64,000 nucleotides of DNA from Chionoecetes opilio (lineage: Eukaryota; Arthropoda; Malacostraca; Decapoda; Majidae), in assembly GCA_016584305.1 (NCBI GenBank), contig JACEEZ010020517.1, forward strand, positions 175,001 through 239,000, read 5' to 3'. The position numbers and the translations under genes were made by a program. This document shows, in pieces, positions 1 through 11,019 of this stretch. The stretch's first letter is position 1. Every line of letters starts with the position of its first letter. The notes beneath the pieces were generated by a model. It saw only the letters and a program-made list of their open reading frames with translations. It had not been told where the DNA came from and ran no database searches.

Positions 1-211
1 GCTAGCTCCTACGTCCGATTATTCCTCGTCCCCTTCCTTTTCTCCTCTGCCTCAAGATTAATAGACATACTATCTAACTCTATCTATCATACTATCTATC
101 ATACTATCTTTAAAAGTCTTGACGCTTGCCTCTTTTATCATCACTATCGTCTTTCCCCTCCAAAGCTGACATTTCTCCACCCCCTTTATCTTTTACATCC
201 CCCTTTTCCCC

Positions 212-241
212 CCTCTCTCTCTCTCTCTCTCCCTCTCTCCT

Positions 242-279
<38 letters not shown>

Positions 280-297
280 CTCTCTCTCTCTCTCTCA
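212..297. repeat. CT microsatellite
   Basis: Nearly pure (CT)n, abutting the 3' end of the CR1 copy. Confidence 0.95.
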
Positions 298-1735
298 AGA
301 ACATAAGAAAATGGAAACTACAAGAGGCCGCGAGGCCTACACTGGTAGTTCCTGTCGCCAACAGACCTACACCACCCTTTTACCCCCTCCTGAACCTACC
401 AGCTCCTCTTTAAAGCTCCTAATGATCCGCACAACTACCTGTTACTGGACCTTCCATTATTCACCCCCCTATTTTGAACCAGTTTTTCCCTATTTTTTTC
501 TAAATCTACGCTTTTCCAGCTTGAATCCTTACTTCTTGTTTTACCCTGGTTAAAAGCCGTAAAACTTTTCCTACCTCTCCCTTTTTTAAATCCCTTTTTC
601 CACTTAAAAACTTCTATCAGATCGCCCCTTACTCTGCGTCTCTCGAGTGAGTGTAATTTTAATAACGTCAATCTCCTCTCATAACTAAAGTGACGCATCC
701 CTTGTATCATTTTGGTCATCCTTCTCTGCACTGTTTCTAACAAGGCTATATCCTTCCTGTAATATGGAGACCAAAACTGAACCGCATAGTCTAGGTGAGG
801 CCTGACTAGAGCCAGATAAAGCTTTAGAATAACTTCCGCACTTCTACTTTTAACACTTCTGGTAATGAATCCTAATACTCTATTAGCTCTATTTCTGGCC
901 TCAATACATTGTTTCTTAGGTCGGAGGTCTGGGCTCACCCTCACTCCAAGATCTTTTTCACCTTCTGATCTTTTCAGCGATACATTGTTTATGGTGTATC
1001 TATTACCAGGGTTTTTTCTACCAACATTCATAACGCTGCATTTATCAATATTAAATTCCATCTGCCATCTGACTGCCCACTCGTTAAGTTTATCTAAGTC
1101 TCCCTGCAATATGTTTACATCAGACTGTGATCCAATAATCCTACCTAACTTAGTATTATCAGCAAACTTGCTGATATCACTGCTAATCCCACTATCCAAG
1201 TCGTTGATGTAATTCAAAAATAGTAATGGACCCAAAACAGACCCTTGTGGAACTCCACTTGTCACCAGTCCCCATTCAGATTTAGAACCATTAATTGTAA
1301 CCCTTTGTTGCCTATTACTTAGCCAAGCTCTGATCCAATGAAGAACCTTCCCATCTATTCCATGAGCCTTAACCTTATTTAAGAGTCGCTCGTGTGGTAC
1401 TTTGTCAAATGCCTTACTAAAGTCCAGATATATTATATCATAATCCTTATCATTATCTGCCGTCTCATAAACTTTCCTATAAAAACTCAATAAATTGGTG
1501 AGACATGACCTACCTTTGGTGAATCCATGTTGTGAATCATTGATCAAACTATGTTTATCTAAGTGCTCTCTAATGTTTTTTGCAATAATAGATTCCAATA
1601 ATTTACCCACCACTGATGTTAGACTTACGGGTCGATAGTTTGACTTTAGTCCTCTGTCTCCCTTCTTAAATTGGGAACAACATTTCCTTTCACATCCACA
1701 ACATTCCTAATGGCACATACGACTATCTAAAACCG
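297..1735 (-). mobile_element. CR1-like non-LTR retrotransposon, 5'-truncated, defective
   Basis: Reverse transcriptase reading frame (main open part 1613 down to 435). Visible RT blocks: HGFTKGRSCLTNL, YLDFSKAFDKVPH, GVPQGSVLGPLLF, then FADN where the catalytic box should be FADD, so the second catalytic Asp is replaced by Asn. Above 1613 the RT continues in another frame (block ending NYRPVSLTSVV), showing an indel near 1670; nothing LINE-like lies past about 1735, so the 5' end is lost. The 3' end at about 297 carries the TTCTTATG-type 8-bp tail seen in many short copies in this window; CR1 elements are known for such 8-bp 3' tails. Dead copy. Confidence 0.85.
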
Positions 1736-1842
1736 ATTATTCCTTAAAACTTGTCACTAATCGACTGCGATAACAACTTCCTTGCATTTCCTTTCAATTA
1801 CCCTGGATCACACTTCATCTCTTCCTGCTTTAAATCTTTCAT

Positions 1843-2650
<808 letters not shown>

Positions 2651-2679
2651 TCATATGTGAATTTCATATCTGCGTCAAA

Positions 2680-3060
2680 ACCCGCCGCGGCCCAGCGAGC
2701 GGGACAGTCAGTGCAGTGCGTGTTGGTGTCCGGTGGTGCTTGCAGAGTGGGCTTCTCAGCGGTGCCTGGCGCGTGGCGGCGACTCGCGATGCTTCACTCC
2801 GTCAGTGGTGTGTCTTTCGACGAAATCTCTCTCCTTTGCTTTCCTCATTACTCAGTAAGGGTCAACGTACACCGGCCGATACATTGCCACAATGGGAACT
2901 GTGCCGCCGCTGCGCTGTTCGGCGTGGCCTTAGCGTGAACAAGTTCTTCAAAGTGCACCCGGGCAAGGGGCGCGGCCGCCACCCTCACGTGTTGTACAGT
3001 ACAGGTGGCACAGGCCACAGGTCAGGGTCAGGGTCAATACGGGCGATTACCGTAAGGAAC
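2680..3060 (+). promoter_or_regulatory. GC-rich island, candidate AGL promoter or first 5'-UTR exon
   Basis: The sequence turns abruptly GC- and CpG-rich and holds an arthropod-type initiator TCAGT at 2708-2712. Further GC-rich patches follow at about 3340-3440, 3780-3860 and 4100-4330. No TATA box was recognised and no first exon can be delimited. Position upstream of AGL on the same strand makes it a candidate promoter region only. Confidence 0.25.
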
Positions 3061-4560
3061 TAATATTTTCATGTAAAGAAACTGAGACTGTATTGATCCA
3101 TGGAGCCTCCAGGAGCAGGGAGGGAAGGGTTGCCTGGCCGCTGCCCACCGCCTGACGCCACCTTACAGAGGTGAGGGTACAGGACGGTGCCTCGGCGATC
3201 CTTGTGACATGTCTAGCAGCATCATGGAGGCCACAAGTCTGGTCATGGATGAATCAAATTAGCTGTTTGTTCTCTGGAAATAGTTAAAAACCACATGCTA
3301 TCTTTGGTCTACAGATTAGGCTGAAGGACTTGTGACGATTGTGGGTTGCTGCGGCGCGACGCCACTGCCGCAGGTAACAGCCGCGTGATGCTTGGGCCAA
3401 AGTAGCAAATTACCGGTATTTGTTACTTTGGTCTGGGCGACGCGTCCTTGACGCCTGTGTTGACATCGCAGACCTATAGTCCTTTATTCTGTGATGGGGG
3501 AAGCCATCGAGGAAGGAACGTGATGCAACATTAGTCTAGCTTTCATCATGAAATACTGTGCCAGCAGTATATATTTTCCATTTGATCCATTGCACGGTTC
3601 AGAACATTCCTTTCCTGACATCGAAACGTTTCGAAGCAGTTCGGAGTAGTTCTCGCATTACCGATGTTTGCCGTCGTGCAGGGCAGGATATGTTTGAACG
3701 TGCATCAAGGGAACAACGTTAGCAGAAGTATTGTGGTTCAGGGGGGCACAGAGGCCTAGTAACCACCCCATCCAAAGTTAAGGTGACTTTGAGGGTCGGC
3801 CGCACCCGGCAACCCGTCTCGTGCCTCTGCCCCGCGCGCGCCGGCTGTTCACTCAGCATCGTCCTGTCTCGGGCACCAATGGCCACACAGCGCCACCTGT
3901 AGGCCTCCTATGTTGTATCTGTCCGGGACTTACATAAAAGTCTGCATCATTATTACCTGCTACCTATGGTACTGCATCGATCATGTGGCCAGAGCGTGTG
4001 AAATAGATCAGGTTATGTAGCAGACAACTTCTGTTTAGAACGAAACTTTGCATGTTTCCTGAATCGCTAACAAGTGACACAACTGATTCCTGTTCGCTCA
4101 TCCCCGGCGCCGGGCGGCGGGGCAGTCGTCGTCAGACAGTGGGGCGAGTGGAGTCACTGGAGTGTGGCACCGACGCGGTGCTGGTGGGTGGTAGTGCTGC
4201 TGCGGGGTGCTGTTGTGGTGCTGACAGTTGTGACCATGAACTTTCTGCTTGCGCTTTGGAGCTGGCTGGCCGGCGTGCTGAGGTGGGTACTGGGTCCAAC
4301 GGATCATTAAGCACGGGTTAGAGTTATCGGTCACAGGTGAAGATATAGATTACCAAGGCAGTGTAGGTGATGTCAGGACTTTATATTCCCCGGCGTGATA
4401 GTGTTGAGCATTGTTCCTAACGCTTGTTGTAGTAACTATGCCATGAGATGAGACCCTGATACTGGGTGGGTCCGTGAGTGTCGCTGCCTGGTTCTTGCCT
4501 CAAGCAGTTCTTCAACTCGTCGTTGCAAGGATCATATTATCATGTTGGTGACTGACACAC
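3060..4560. other. Unassigned upstream region with GC-rich patches
   Basis: No convincing coding exon. Short open frames at 4052-4334 occur on both strands in a GC-rich patch and look like chance. Could hold 5'-UTR exons. Confidence 0.4.
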
Positions 4561-4748
4561 GTACAGGTTTAGCAGCTTGTTGATGACTGGTGACTCAGTA
4601 AGGTGAGCTGGTGAAGGCCTCGCCCCTGGCTGCTGCCGCGCCCCACCACCTGTTTCCTGGCCTCGGGGTTAACTAAGAAATGATCGACAGATATTATCGC
4701 AGTTTTTTCCCTACGCAAATCACTACTTAATGATTTATATATATATAT

Positions 4749-5241
4749 GGAAATACTTTGGAACTCAACCTTCCGGCTTTGACTGAAATGAACTACCGCA
4801 CTGTATTGTATGCTTTTGTACTTCACATCTGTAAAGGTTCCAGCGTGCGCTCAGCCTTGGTTAACCCACACGGCCGCTATGAAATATGAGGTGCCTCAAA
4901 AAATTCTTAGTCCAGTTAGGTTAGGTTAGGTTAGGTTAGGTATACTTTGTGGTTAAGGTTAGGTTAGGTTAGGTATACTTTTTGGTTAAGGTTAGGTTAG
5001 GTTAGGTTCGGTTAGGTATACTTTGTGGTTAAGGTTAGGTTAGGTTAGGTTAGGTATACTTTGTGGTTAAGGTTAGGTTAGGTTAGGTATACTTTGTGGT
5101 TAAGGTTAGGTTAGGTTAGCTTTTTACATATAGTGACTTTGATGATTTTTTGGGGAGCCATAAATCACTTATATTTGCTTGTTGGCTATAGGGGGAAGAA
5201 AAAAAAGATAGGGGTGAAGGACTTCTTCCAAAGTTTTACCA
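4749..5241. repeat. Duplicated locus, copy 1
   Basis: Begins GGAAATACTTTGGAACTC, runs through a TTAGG satellite block, then a unique tail ending with CTTCCAAAGTTTTACC. The same order recurs from 5417. This copy lacks the DNA transposon found in copy 2 and so preserves its empty site. Confidence 0.85.
4916..5121 (+). repeat. Interstitial telomere-like TTAGG satellite, block 1
   Basis: Runs of TTAGG, the canonical arthropod telomere repeat, alternate with a spacer reading TATACTTTGTGGTTAAGG. Unit length varies with the number of TTAGG copies. Confidence 0.9.
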
Positions 5242-5246
5242 TATAT

Positions 5247-5312
<66 letters not shown>
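5240..5312. repeat. TA microsatellite
   Basis: About 70 bp of (TA)n followed by GTATGTATGT, between the two copies of the duplicated locus. Confidence 0.95.
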
Positions 5313-5316
<4 letters not shown>

Positions 5317-5582
5317 GTATGTATGTATGTTACAGTATGTATGTATTCATCTAGTTGTATTTTACAGAGCCTGAGCGATGCTCGTATGGCCCCGTCTCCA
5401 TATCAACTTTTTTTTTGGAAATACTTTGGAACTCATCCTTCCGGCTTTGACTGAAATGAACTACCGCACTGTATTGTATGCTTATTGTACTTCACATCTG
5501 TAAAGGTTCCAGCGTGCGCTCAGCCTTGGTTAACCCACACGGTCGCTATGAAATATGAGGTGCCTCAAAAAATTCTAAGTCC

Positions 5583-6449
5583 AGTTAGGTTAGGTTAGGT
5601 ATACTTTGTGGTTAAGGTTAGGTTAGGTTAGGTTAGGTATACTTTGTGGTTAGGTTAGGTTAGGTATACTTTGTGGTTAAGGTTAGTTATACTTTGTGGT
5701 TAAGGTTAGGTTAGGTTAGGTTAGGTATACTTTGTGGTTAAGGTTAGGTTAGGTATACTTTGTGGTTAAGGTTAGGTATACTTGTGGTTAATAGTAGGAC
5801 TTTAGTAGTTAGGTATACTTTGTGGTTAAGTTAGGTTAGTATACTTGTGTGGTTAGGTAGGGTTAAGAGTAATACTTTGTGGTTAAGGTATTTTAGGTAT
5901 ACTTTGTGGTTATAGGTTAGGTTAGGTATACTTTGTGGTTTAAGGTTAGGTTAGGTATTAGGTATACTTTGTGGTATAGGTATAGGTTAAGTTGGTTAGG
6001 TATACTTGTGGTTAGGTTAGGTTAGGTATACTTTGTGGTTAAAGTTAGGTTAGGTAGTTATACTTTGTGGTTAAGGTAGGTTAGTGTTAGGTATACTTTG
6101 GTTGGTTGAGTTAGGTTAGGTATACTTGTGGTTAGGTTAGGTTAGGTATACTTTGTGGTTAAGGTTAGGTTAGGTTAGGTATATTTTGTGGTTAAGGTTA
6201 GGTTAGGTTAGGTATATTTTGTGGTTAAGGTTAGGTTAGGTTCGGTTAGGTATATTTTGTGGTTAAGGTTAGGTTCGGTTAGGTATACTTTGTGGTTGAG
6301 GTTAGGTTAGGTATACTTTGTGGTTAAGGTTAGGTTAGGTTATGTATACTTTGTGGTTAAGGTTAGGTTAGGTTAGGTATACTTTGTGGTTAAGGTTAGG
6401 TTAGGTTAGGTTAGGTATACTTTGTGGTTAAGGTTAGGTTAGGTTAGAT
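5583..6449 (+). repeat. Interstitial telomere-like TTAGG satellite, block 2
   Basis: About 870 bp of the TTAGG plus TATACTTTGTGGTTAAGG satellite. Both ends are regular, but about 5760-6120 is full of single-base indels. Confidence 0.9.
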
Positions 6450-6460
6450 TTTTACATATA

Positions 6461-7134
6461 CAGGAAAACCTCGTTTATCCGGCACCCTCGGGGGGGAGCG
6501 CATGCCGGATAACTCATTTTGCCGTTGTTTTGAGTTACTCTTATGGAATCGCCCAAAATCCCTATTTTTTTTTTTCTTTTCTTACATCACAAGGAACTGG
6601 CCAAGGGCACAACAAAAATGGGAAACACAAAGGCCGCTTAGTTGCCAGTCCCTATAAAGAAGACAGTCAGAGAATGAAATAAAAAAGAGGGGTGAGCCAA
6701 TTTAGTTTGGGAGATGTCTTGTTACTCTTCTTTTGAAAAGATGTAAGTCATAGGAAAGTGGAAAAATAGAAACAGGAAGAGAGTTCCAGAGTTTACCAGT
6801 GAAAGGGATGAAAGGGTTGCCAACTTTGAACAAAATTTCTGCCAATTTCCTCAATTTTTGAAATAATTATACCTAATTAATGCCTGGGTTATCCTGCTGA
6901 GTGCCCCTTTCTACCCCGCACTCCTCGTCAGGATGGACAAGCCAGTCCTCGTGTCCCACGCCAGCAGCACGAACACTCTCCTCTCTTTTTTCACAGGATC
7001 AGGACCACGGGCTCAAGCTAGCCCGTGGTCCTCCCTGCTGGAGGTCCGGAAAAAAAAAAAAATGCCTGTGTCGATTAGTGCCGTTGTTTTGAGGCTGCCG
7101 TTATTTTGAATGCCGGTTAAATGAGGTTCTCCTG
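6461..7134. mobile_element. Non-autonomous pogo/Tigger-like DNA transposon, TA target site
   Basis: Left end CAGGAAAACCTCGTTTATCC; reverse complement of the right end CAGGAGAACCTCATTTAACC. The 24-bp terminal inverted repeats match at 21 positions. TA flanks both sides (6459-6460, 7135-7136) and copy 1 (near 5127-5134) has the uninterrupted site ACATATAGTGAC. TA duplication and CAGG termini fit the Tc1/mariner superfamily, probably pogo/Tigger. No transposase frame is visible. Confidence 0.85.
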
Positions 7135-7289
7135 TAGTGACTGATGATTTTTTTTGGAGCCATAAATCACTTATATTTGCTTCCCCCACCCAAAAAACCC
7201 GTATTCCCGCCAGTTCCCCAGGCTTGTTGGCTATAGGGGGAAGAAAAAAAAGATAGGGGTGAAGGACTTCTTCCAAAGTTTTACCGACT

Positions 7290-8020
7290 AAGGATGGAGG
7301 TGACGGTGGAGAGGACGCACATGTAGGGTTGTAACTAGAGAGCATTCCCTCCTCAGGTGTGGCGTGACTTTCAGGTCAGATAGAAAGTTATTATCATAAC
7401 AATTGGTCCCACACGGTGCATGAGTGGAAGGAGTAGTGGAGGGTAAGGGCGGTAGATGACCAGGCATTGGTAGGGAAGGCAGTGTTCTGATGGGCCCTGC
7501 GCCTGCCTAACGAATGCCGTCTACAATTGCCCAGAGACTTTGTGGAGATCTTTATGTTGCTTATATTGTCGCTACTAGGTGAAGTAAGAACGTGTTAGTG
7601 TTTATCAGGCTAGAAATAGTAGGGTTGGCTTAAATATAGTCAGAATGTTAAGTGTTGTGAGTGAATCAGAGCATTTTTTAAGCAAATCCTTAAGGACATT
7701 CCTTGGATATGCAGAAGGGTGGTAGTAGGTGGTAGTAGGCATACCTGTTAAACTACAGCTTTTTGGTATTATCTTCCCCATTCCGTATGTTGTGTGACCC
7801 CTCCCCTCCCTTTCCATGCTGTGCTTATGAATCTTCCAGTGACACCAAATTTTCACTACGCAAACAATCGACGGAGTATATATGGCGACACAAGATTATA
7901 TAGACATTAAAAATGAGAAATATATATAAATAATGATCATATGTAATAATAAGATCTTCTGGATCTTACACACACAGACATGATGAGCCATTGCATCCAG
8001 GAAGGATTTTATGAATAAAT
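7290..8020. other. Unassigned DNA
   Basis: No gene or repeat family recognised; short open frames here have no protein character. Confidence 0.45.
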
Positions 8021-8024
8021 ATCT

Positions 8025-8063
8025 TGTCGCCCAGTAGCTTAAAAATGTCCTTACTGGGCGACA
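8025..8063. other. Short perfect hairpin
   Basis: TGTCGCCCAGTA at 8025-8036 pairs with its exact reverse complement at 8052-8063 across a 15-nt loop. Related CACCCAGTTAGCC palindromic pieces follow to about 8145, suggesting a decayed foldback element. Confidence 0.5.
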
Positions 8064-8119
8064 GTTTTCCATCACTGGGAGACATTTTGGTCACCCAGTT
8101 AGCATGTTAAAAAGCCAGT

Positions 8120-8200
8120 TAGCCACCCATGGGTGGCTGGGTGTGGGTGTGGGTGGGTGTGTGGGTGGGTGGGTAAGTGTGTGGGTGTGTGGGCCGCGCC
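8120..8200. repeat. GGGTG/GTGTG-rich microsatellite
   Basis: Imperfect (GTGG/GTGTG)n directly before the polypyrimidine-AG preceding 8221. Confidence 0.8.
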
Positions 8201-8220
8201 ATTAATGCCTCCCTGCGCAG

Positions 8221-9824
8221 CCTCACCACCACGATGAGTGAGGCAGCGGGAAAGGGCAAGTTGCTCAAAAAGAAGAAGGGCAAGAAGACTCCTGCTCCAG
8301 CACCTCCTACTGACGAGGAGACACCAGGGCCAGCACCAGCAGCACCAGCAGCACTACAAGAACCTATGGCAGCACCAGTCAAGAAATCAGCACCACAACC
8401 TGCAGCAGAAGTGGCCTCCCCAGCCCCTCAAGAGCCCCCGTTGCCGCCCTCAAGGAAAACAAAGGCAGCACCCGATCCCCCGACGCTCAAAGCCACGCCT
8501 GCCCCTTCAGAGGAGCCTCAGCCACAGTCTGGGACGCCGCGAGCCACACCCAAGGCCCCAGCACCCAAGACTCCGAAGGCAGCACCTGGTCCCCCAACGC
8601 CCAAGGAAACACAAGCACCTCCAGTAAGTCAGGAAGCTGCCACCAGTAAGAAGACACCCAAGGGATCCCAGGAGGCAGCCAAGACACCACAGCAAGGAGG
8701 GCACAGAAGGCACCTCAGGAGGCACCTAAGCCAACCAAGGAAGCACCTAAGGCACCCAAGGAAGCATTAGCATCTAAGACACCTGAGGAAGCACCTAAGG
8801 CAACCAAGGAAGCACCCAAGGCACCCAAGGAAGCACCAGCACCTAAGGCACCTCAAGAGCCACCTAAGGCAACCAAGGAAGACACCAAGGCACCCAAGGA
8901 AGCATAGCCTAAGGCACCTCGAGAAGCACCTAAGGCAACCAAGGAAGCACCTAAGGCACCACAAGGACAAGGCACCAGAAGCACCTAAGTCAACCAAGGA
9001 AGCACCTAAGTCAACCAAGGAAGCACCTAAGGCACCCAAGGAAGCACCAGCACCTAAGGCACCTCAAGAGTCACCTAAGGCAACCAAGGAAGCACCAGCT
9101 GCCAAGGCACCCAAGGAAGCACCAGCACCTAAGGCACCTCAAGAGCCACCTAAGGCAACCAAGGAAGCACCAGCTGGCAAGGCAACCAAGGAAGCACCAG
9201 CTGGCAAGGCAACCAAGGAAGCACCAGCTGGCAAGGCAACCAAGGAAGCACCAGCTGGCAAGGCAACCAAGGAAGCACCAGCTGGCAAGGCAACCAAGAG
9301 ACAGCACCAGCACCTCAAGGCAACCAAGGAAGCACCAGCTGGCAAGGCAACCAAGGAAGCACCAGCTGGCAAGGCAACCAAGGAAGCACCAGCACCTAAG
9401 GCAACCAAGGAAGCAGCAGCTGGCAAGGCAACCAAGGAAGCACCAGCACCTAAGGCAACCAAGGAAGCAGCAGCTGGCAAGGCAACCAAGGAAGCACCAG
9501 CACCTAAGGCAACCAAGGAAGCAGCAGTGCAAGGCAACCAAGGAAGCACCAGCTGCCAAGGCACCAGGAAGCACCAGACTAGGCCAAGGCACCCACGGAA
9601 GCACCAGTTGGCAAGGCACCCCAGGAAGCACCAGCTGCCAAGGCGCCCCAGGAAGCACCAGTTGGCAAGGCGCCCCAGGAAGCACCTGTGGCACCTGGGC
9701 AAGCCTCCAAGGCATCAGCAGGGGCAGGGCAGCAGGCACAGGGGCGGGAAGTCAGCAGACCCAAGCAGGAGAAGGAGAGCTCAGTGTCTTCCCAGCAGGC
9801 AGAGGCAGGAGACGCCGCCTCCAG
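8221..9824 (+). CDS. Candidate 5' coding exon: Lys/Pro/Ala-rich repeat protein segment, possible N-terminal extension of AGL
   Basis: A possible acceptor (CCTCCCTGCGCAG) ends at 8220 and an ATG in good context (CCACGATGAG) lies at 8234. The protein starts MSEAAGKGKLLKKKKGKK, then becomes Pro/Ala/Lys-rich, and from about 8700 is built of 7- and 9-residue repeats such as KATKEAPAG and KAPKEAPAP. A unique tail ends in SSVSSQQAEAGDAAS. The frame is interrupted by an indel near 8697, an in-frame TAG at 8905-8907 and indels near 8960 and 9525-9580; in a repeat array these may be assembly errors. A possible donor (CCAG before GTGCCT, 9824) has phase 2, which fits the next exon at 10902 (AG plus A gives Arg). 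It could instead be a separate basic low-complexity protein. The join is inferred. Confidence 0.5.
8700..9690 (+). repeat. 27-bp coding minisatellite (9-residue KATKEAPAG-type unit)
   Basis: Tandem units of 27 bp (AAGGCAACCAAGGAAGCACC plus AGCTGGC) mixed with 21-bp and 27-bp variants ending GCACCT. The unit length is a multiple of three, so the repeat keeps frame except at the listed indels. Confidence 0.9.
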
Positions 9825-9849
9825 GTGCCTGGCTCATGGCGTGCTGTTG

Positions 9850-10465
9850 CTGCCTGTGTACGCCTGATCAGTCGGTCTTGGGCAGCGACCTGACGCCCTA
9901 AACCCTTTGGAGGAACACTGGCTACTAACTGCCCGCTAATGCCCTGATGATGCCTGGCCAAGGGCTGGGTCTCTGTACTGCTTTTTGTGTGTCTTTTATG
10001 TTGACTTTGCTAACCCATCCAGACTAGGATGTCGTCAGGAGCAGCCAGTGTGTGTGTGGCGTAAGCTGGAGGCCTTGTCAGCTGTCTTAACCAATTAATG
10101 TTTGATGTGAAATTTTTTTAAACCTTCAGTCATAGTTTCCTTTAATATAGTACATGATGTTGATACTTTTCATGCAGTTATGCGTGCACGGGGTGATTTT
10201 GTATTGTCCTTAACCTCAGCTTATAGTACAAAGTTTTAGTGATCATGGGCCAGGGTTGGGTCAAAGTGCATGTTATGGTGGACTATCATGAGTCGGGGTG
10301 TTGCGTTCAGAGTCACGCCGAGCCCTCGGGTGATGCGTAGCGAGGCAGTCCTGGGGTGACTTTATAGCAGAGTGGAGCTGTAATCTGGACACAGTTAACA
10401 GTCAAAAAGGTATTACGTCTGCATAGGCTTTGACCCCTCCTGGATTCCCCCAAATCATGTGTGCA
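9850..10465. other. Unassigned intron-like DNA
   Basis: No recognised gene or mobile element. Confidence 0.4.
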
Positions 10466-10468
10466 GCA

Positions 10469-10780
10469 TTAAAAACTTGCACTATATTACTTATACGGCA
10501 TCAAACATCACTTAAAAGTTACGTTCTTTATTAAAAACTTGCACTATATTACTTATACGGCATCAAACATCACTTAAAAGTTACGTTCTTTATTAAAAAC
10601 TTACACTATATTACTTATACGGCATCAAACGTCACTTAAAAGTTACGTTCTTTATTAAAAACTTACACTATATTACTTATACGGCATCAAACGTCACTTA
10701 AAAGTTACGTTCTTTTTAAAAACTTACACTATATTACTTATACGGCATCAAACATCACTTAAAAGTTATGTTCTTTATTT
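10469..10780. repeat. 62-bp minisatellite, five units
   Basis: Unit starts TTAAAAACTTGCACTATATT; starts at 10469, 10531, 10593, 10655 and about 10716. Confidence 0.95.
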
Positions 10781-10901
10781 GATATATCATTGGGAATACA
10801 CAAGAAATGGATAAGTTTACACATGAATCAGTGCAGCATTGTTTCAGACACACCGTTGGCAGCATTCATGTATTTGCTCACACCCTGATTTTTTCCTACA
10901 G

Positions 10902-11019
10902 AAAGTTGACCAATTTCTTCAAGATGGGCGTGCATGACGAGGGCGTGGTGACCGAGGAGCCCCAGGCCGTGAGGGGCTCGGCCGCTCCCACCACCGCTGC
11001 CCCCCCGCCCACTGTCAAG
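10902..11019 (+). CDS. AGL: AGL coding exon c1 (probable start exon)
   Basis: Acceptor TTTTTCCTACAG ends at 10901; donor AAG before GTCAGC. ATG at 10924 gives [18 protein letters not shown], then an Ala/Pro/Thr-rich stretch. The frame is also open upstream of the ATG to the acceptor (KLTNFFK), so a longer N terminus is possible. This N-terminal stretch has no counterpart I recognise in vertebrate AGL. Confidence 0.75.

Larger units (their letters stand above)
5417..7285. repeat. Duplicated locus, copy 2, carrying an inserted transposon
   Basis: Same sequence order as 4749-5241 but with a longer satellite, a 674-bp DNA transposon at 6461-7134, and about 42 bp (after TATATTTGCTT near 7181) missing from copy 1. 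That segment is flanked by GCTT in copy 2, so copy 1 may have lost it through GCTT microhomology. Confidence 0.85.

Noticed and set aside
4052..4334. Short GC-rich open frames on both strands
   Set aside because: Overlap on opposite strands without conserved motifs; more likely a CpG-rich 5' region than coding.
9071..9739. 187-222-codon minus-strand frames
   Set aside because: Antisense shadow of the KATKEAPAG coding repeat.
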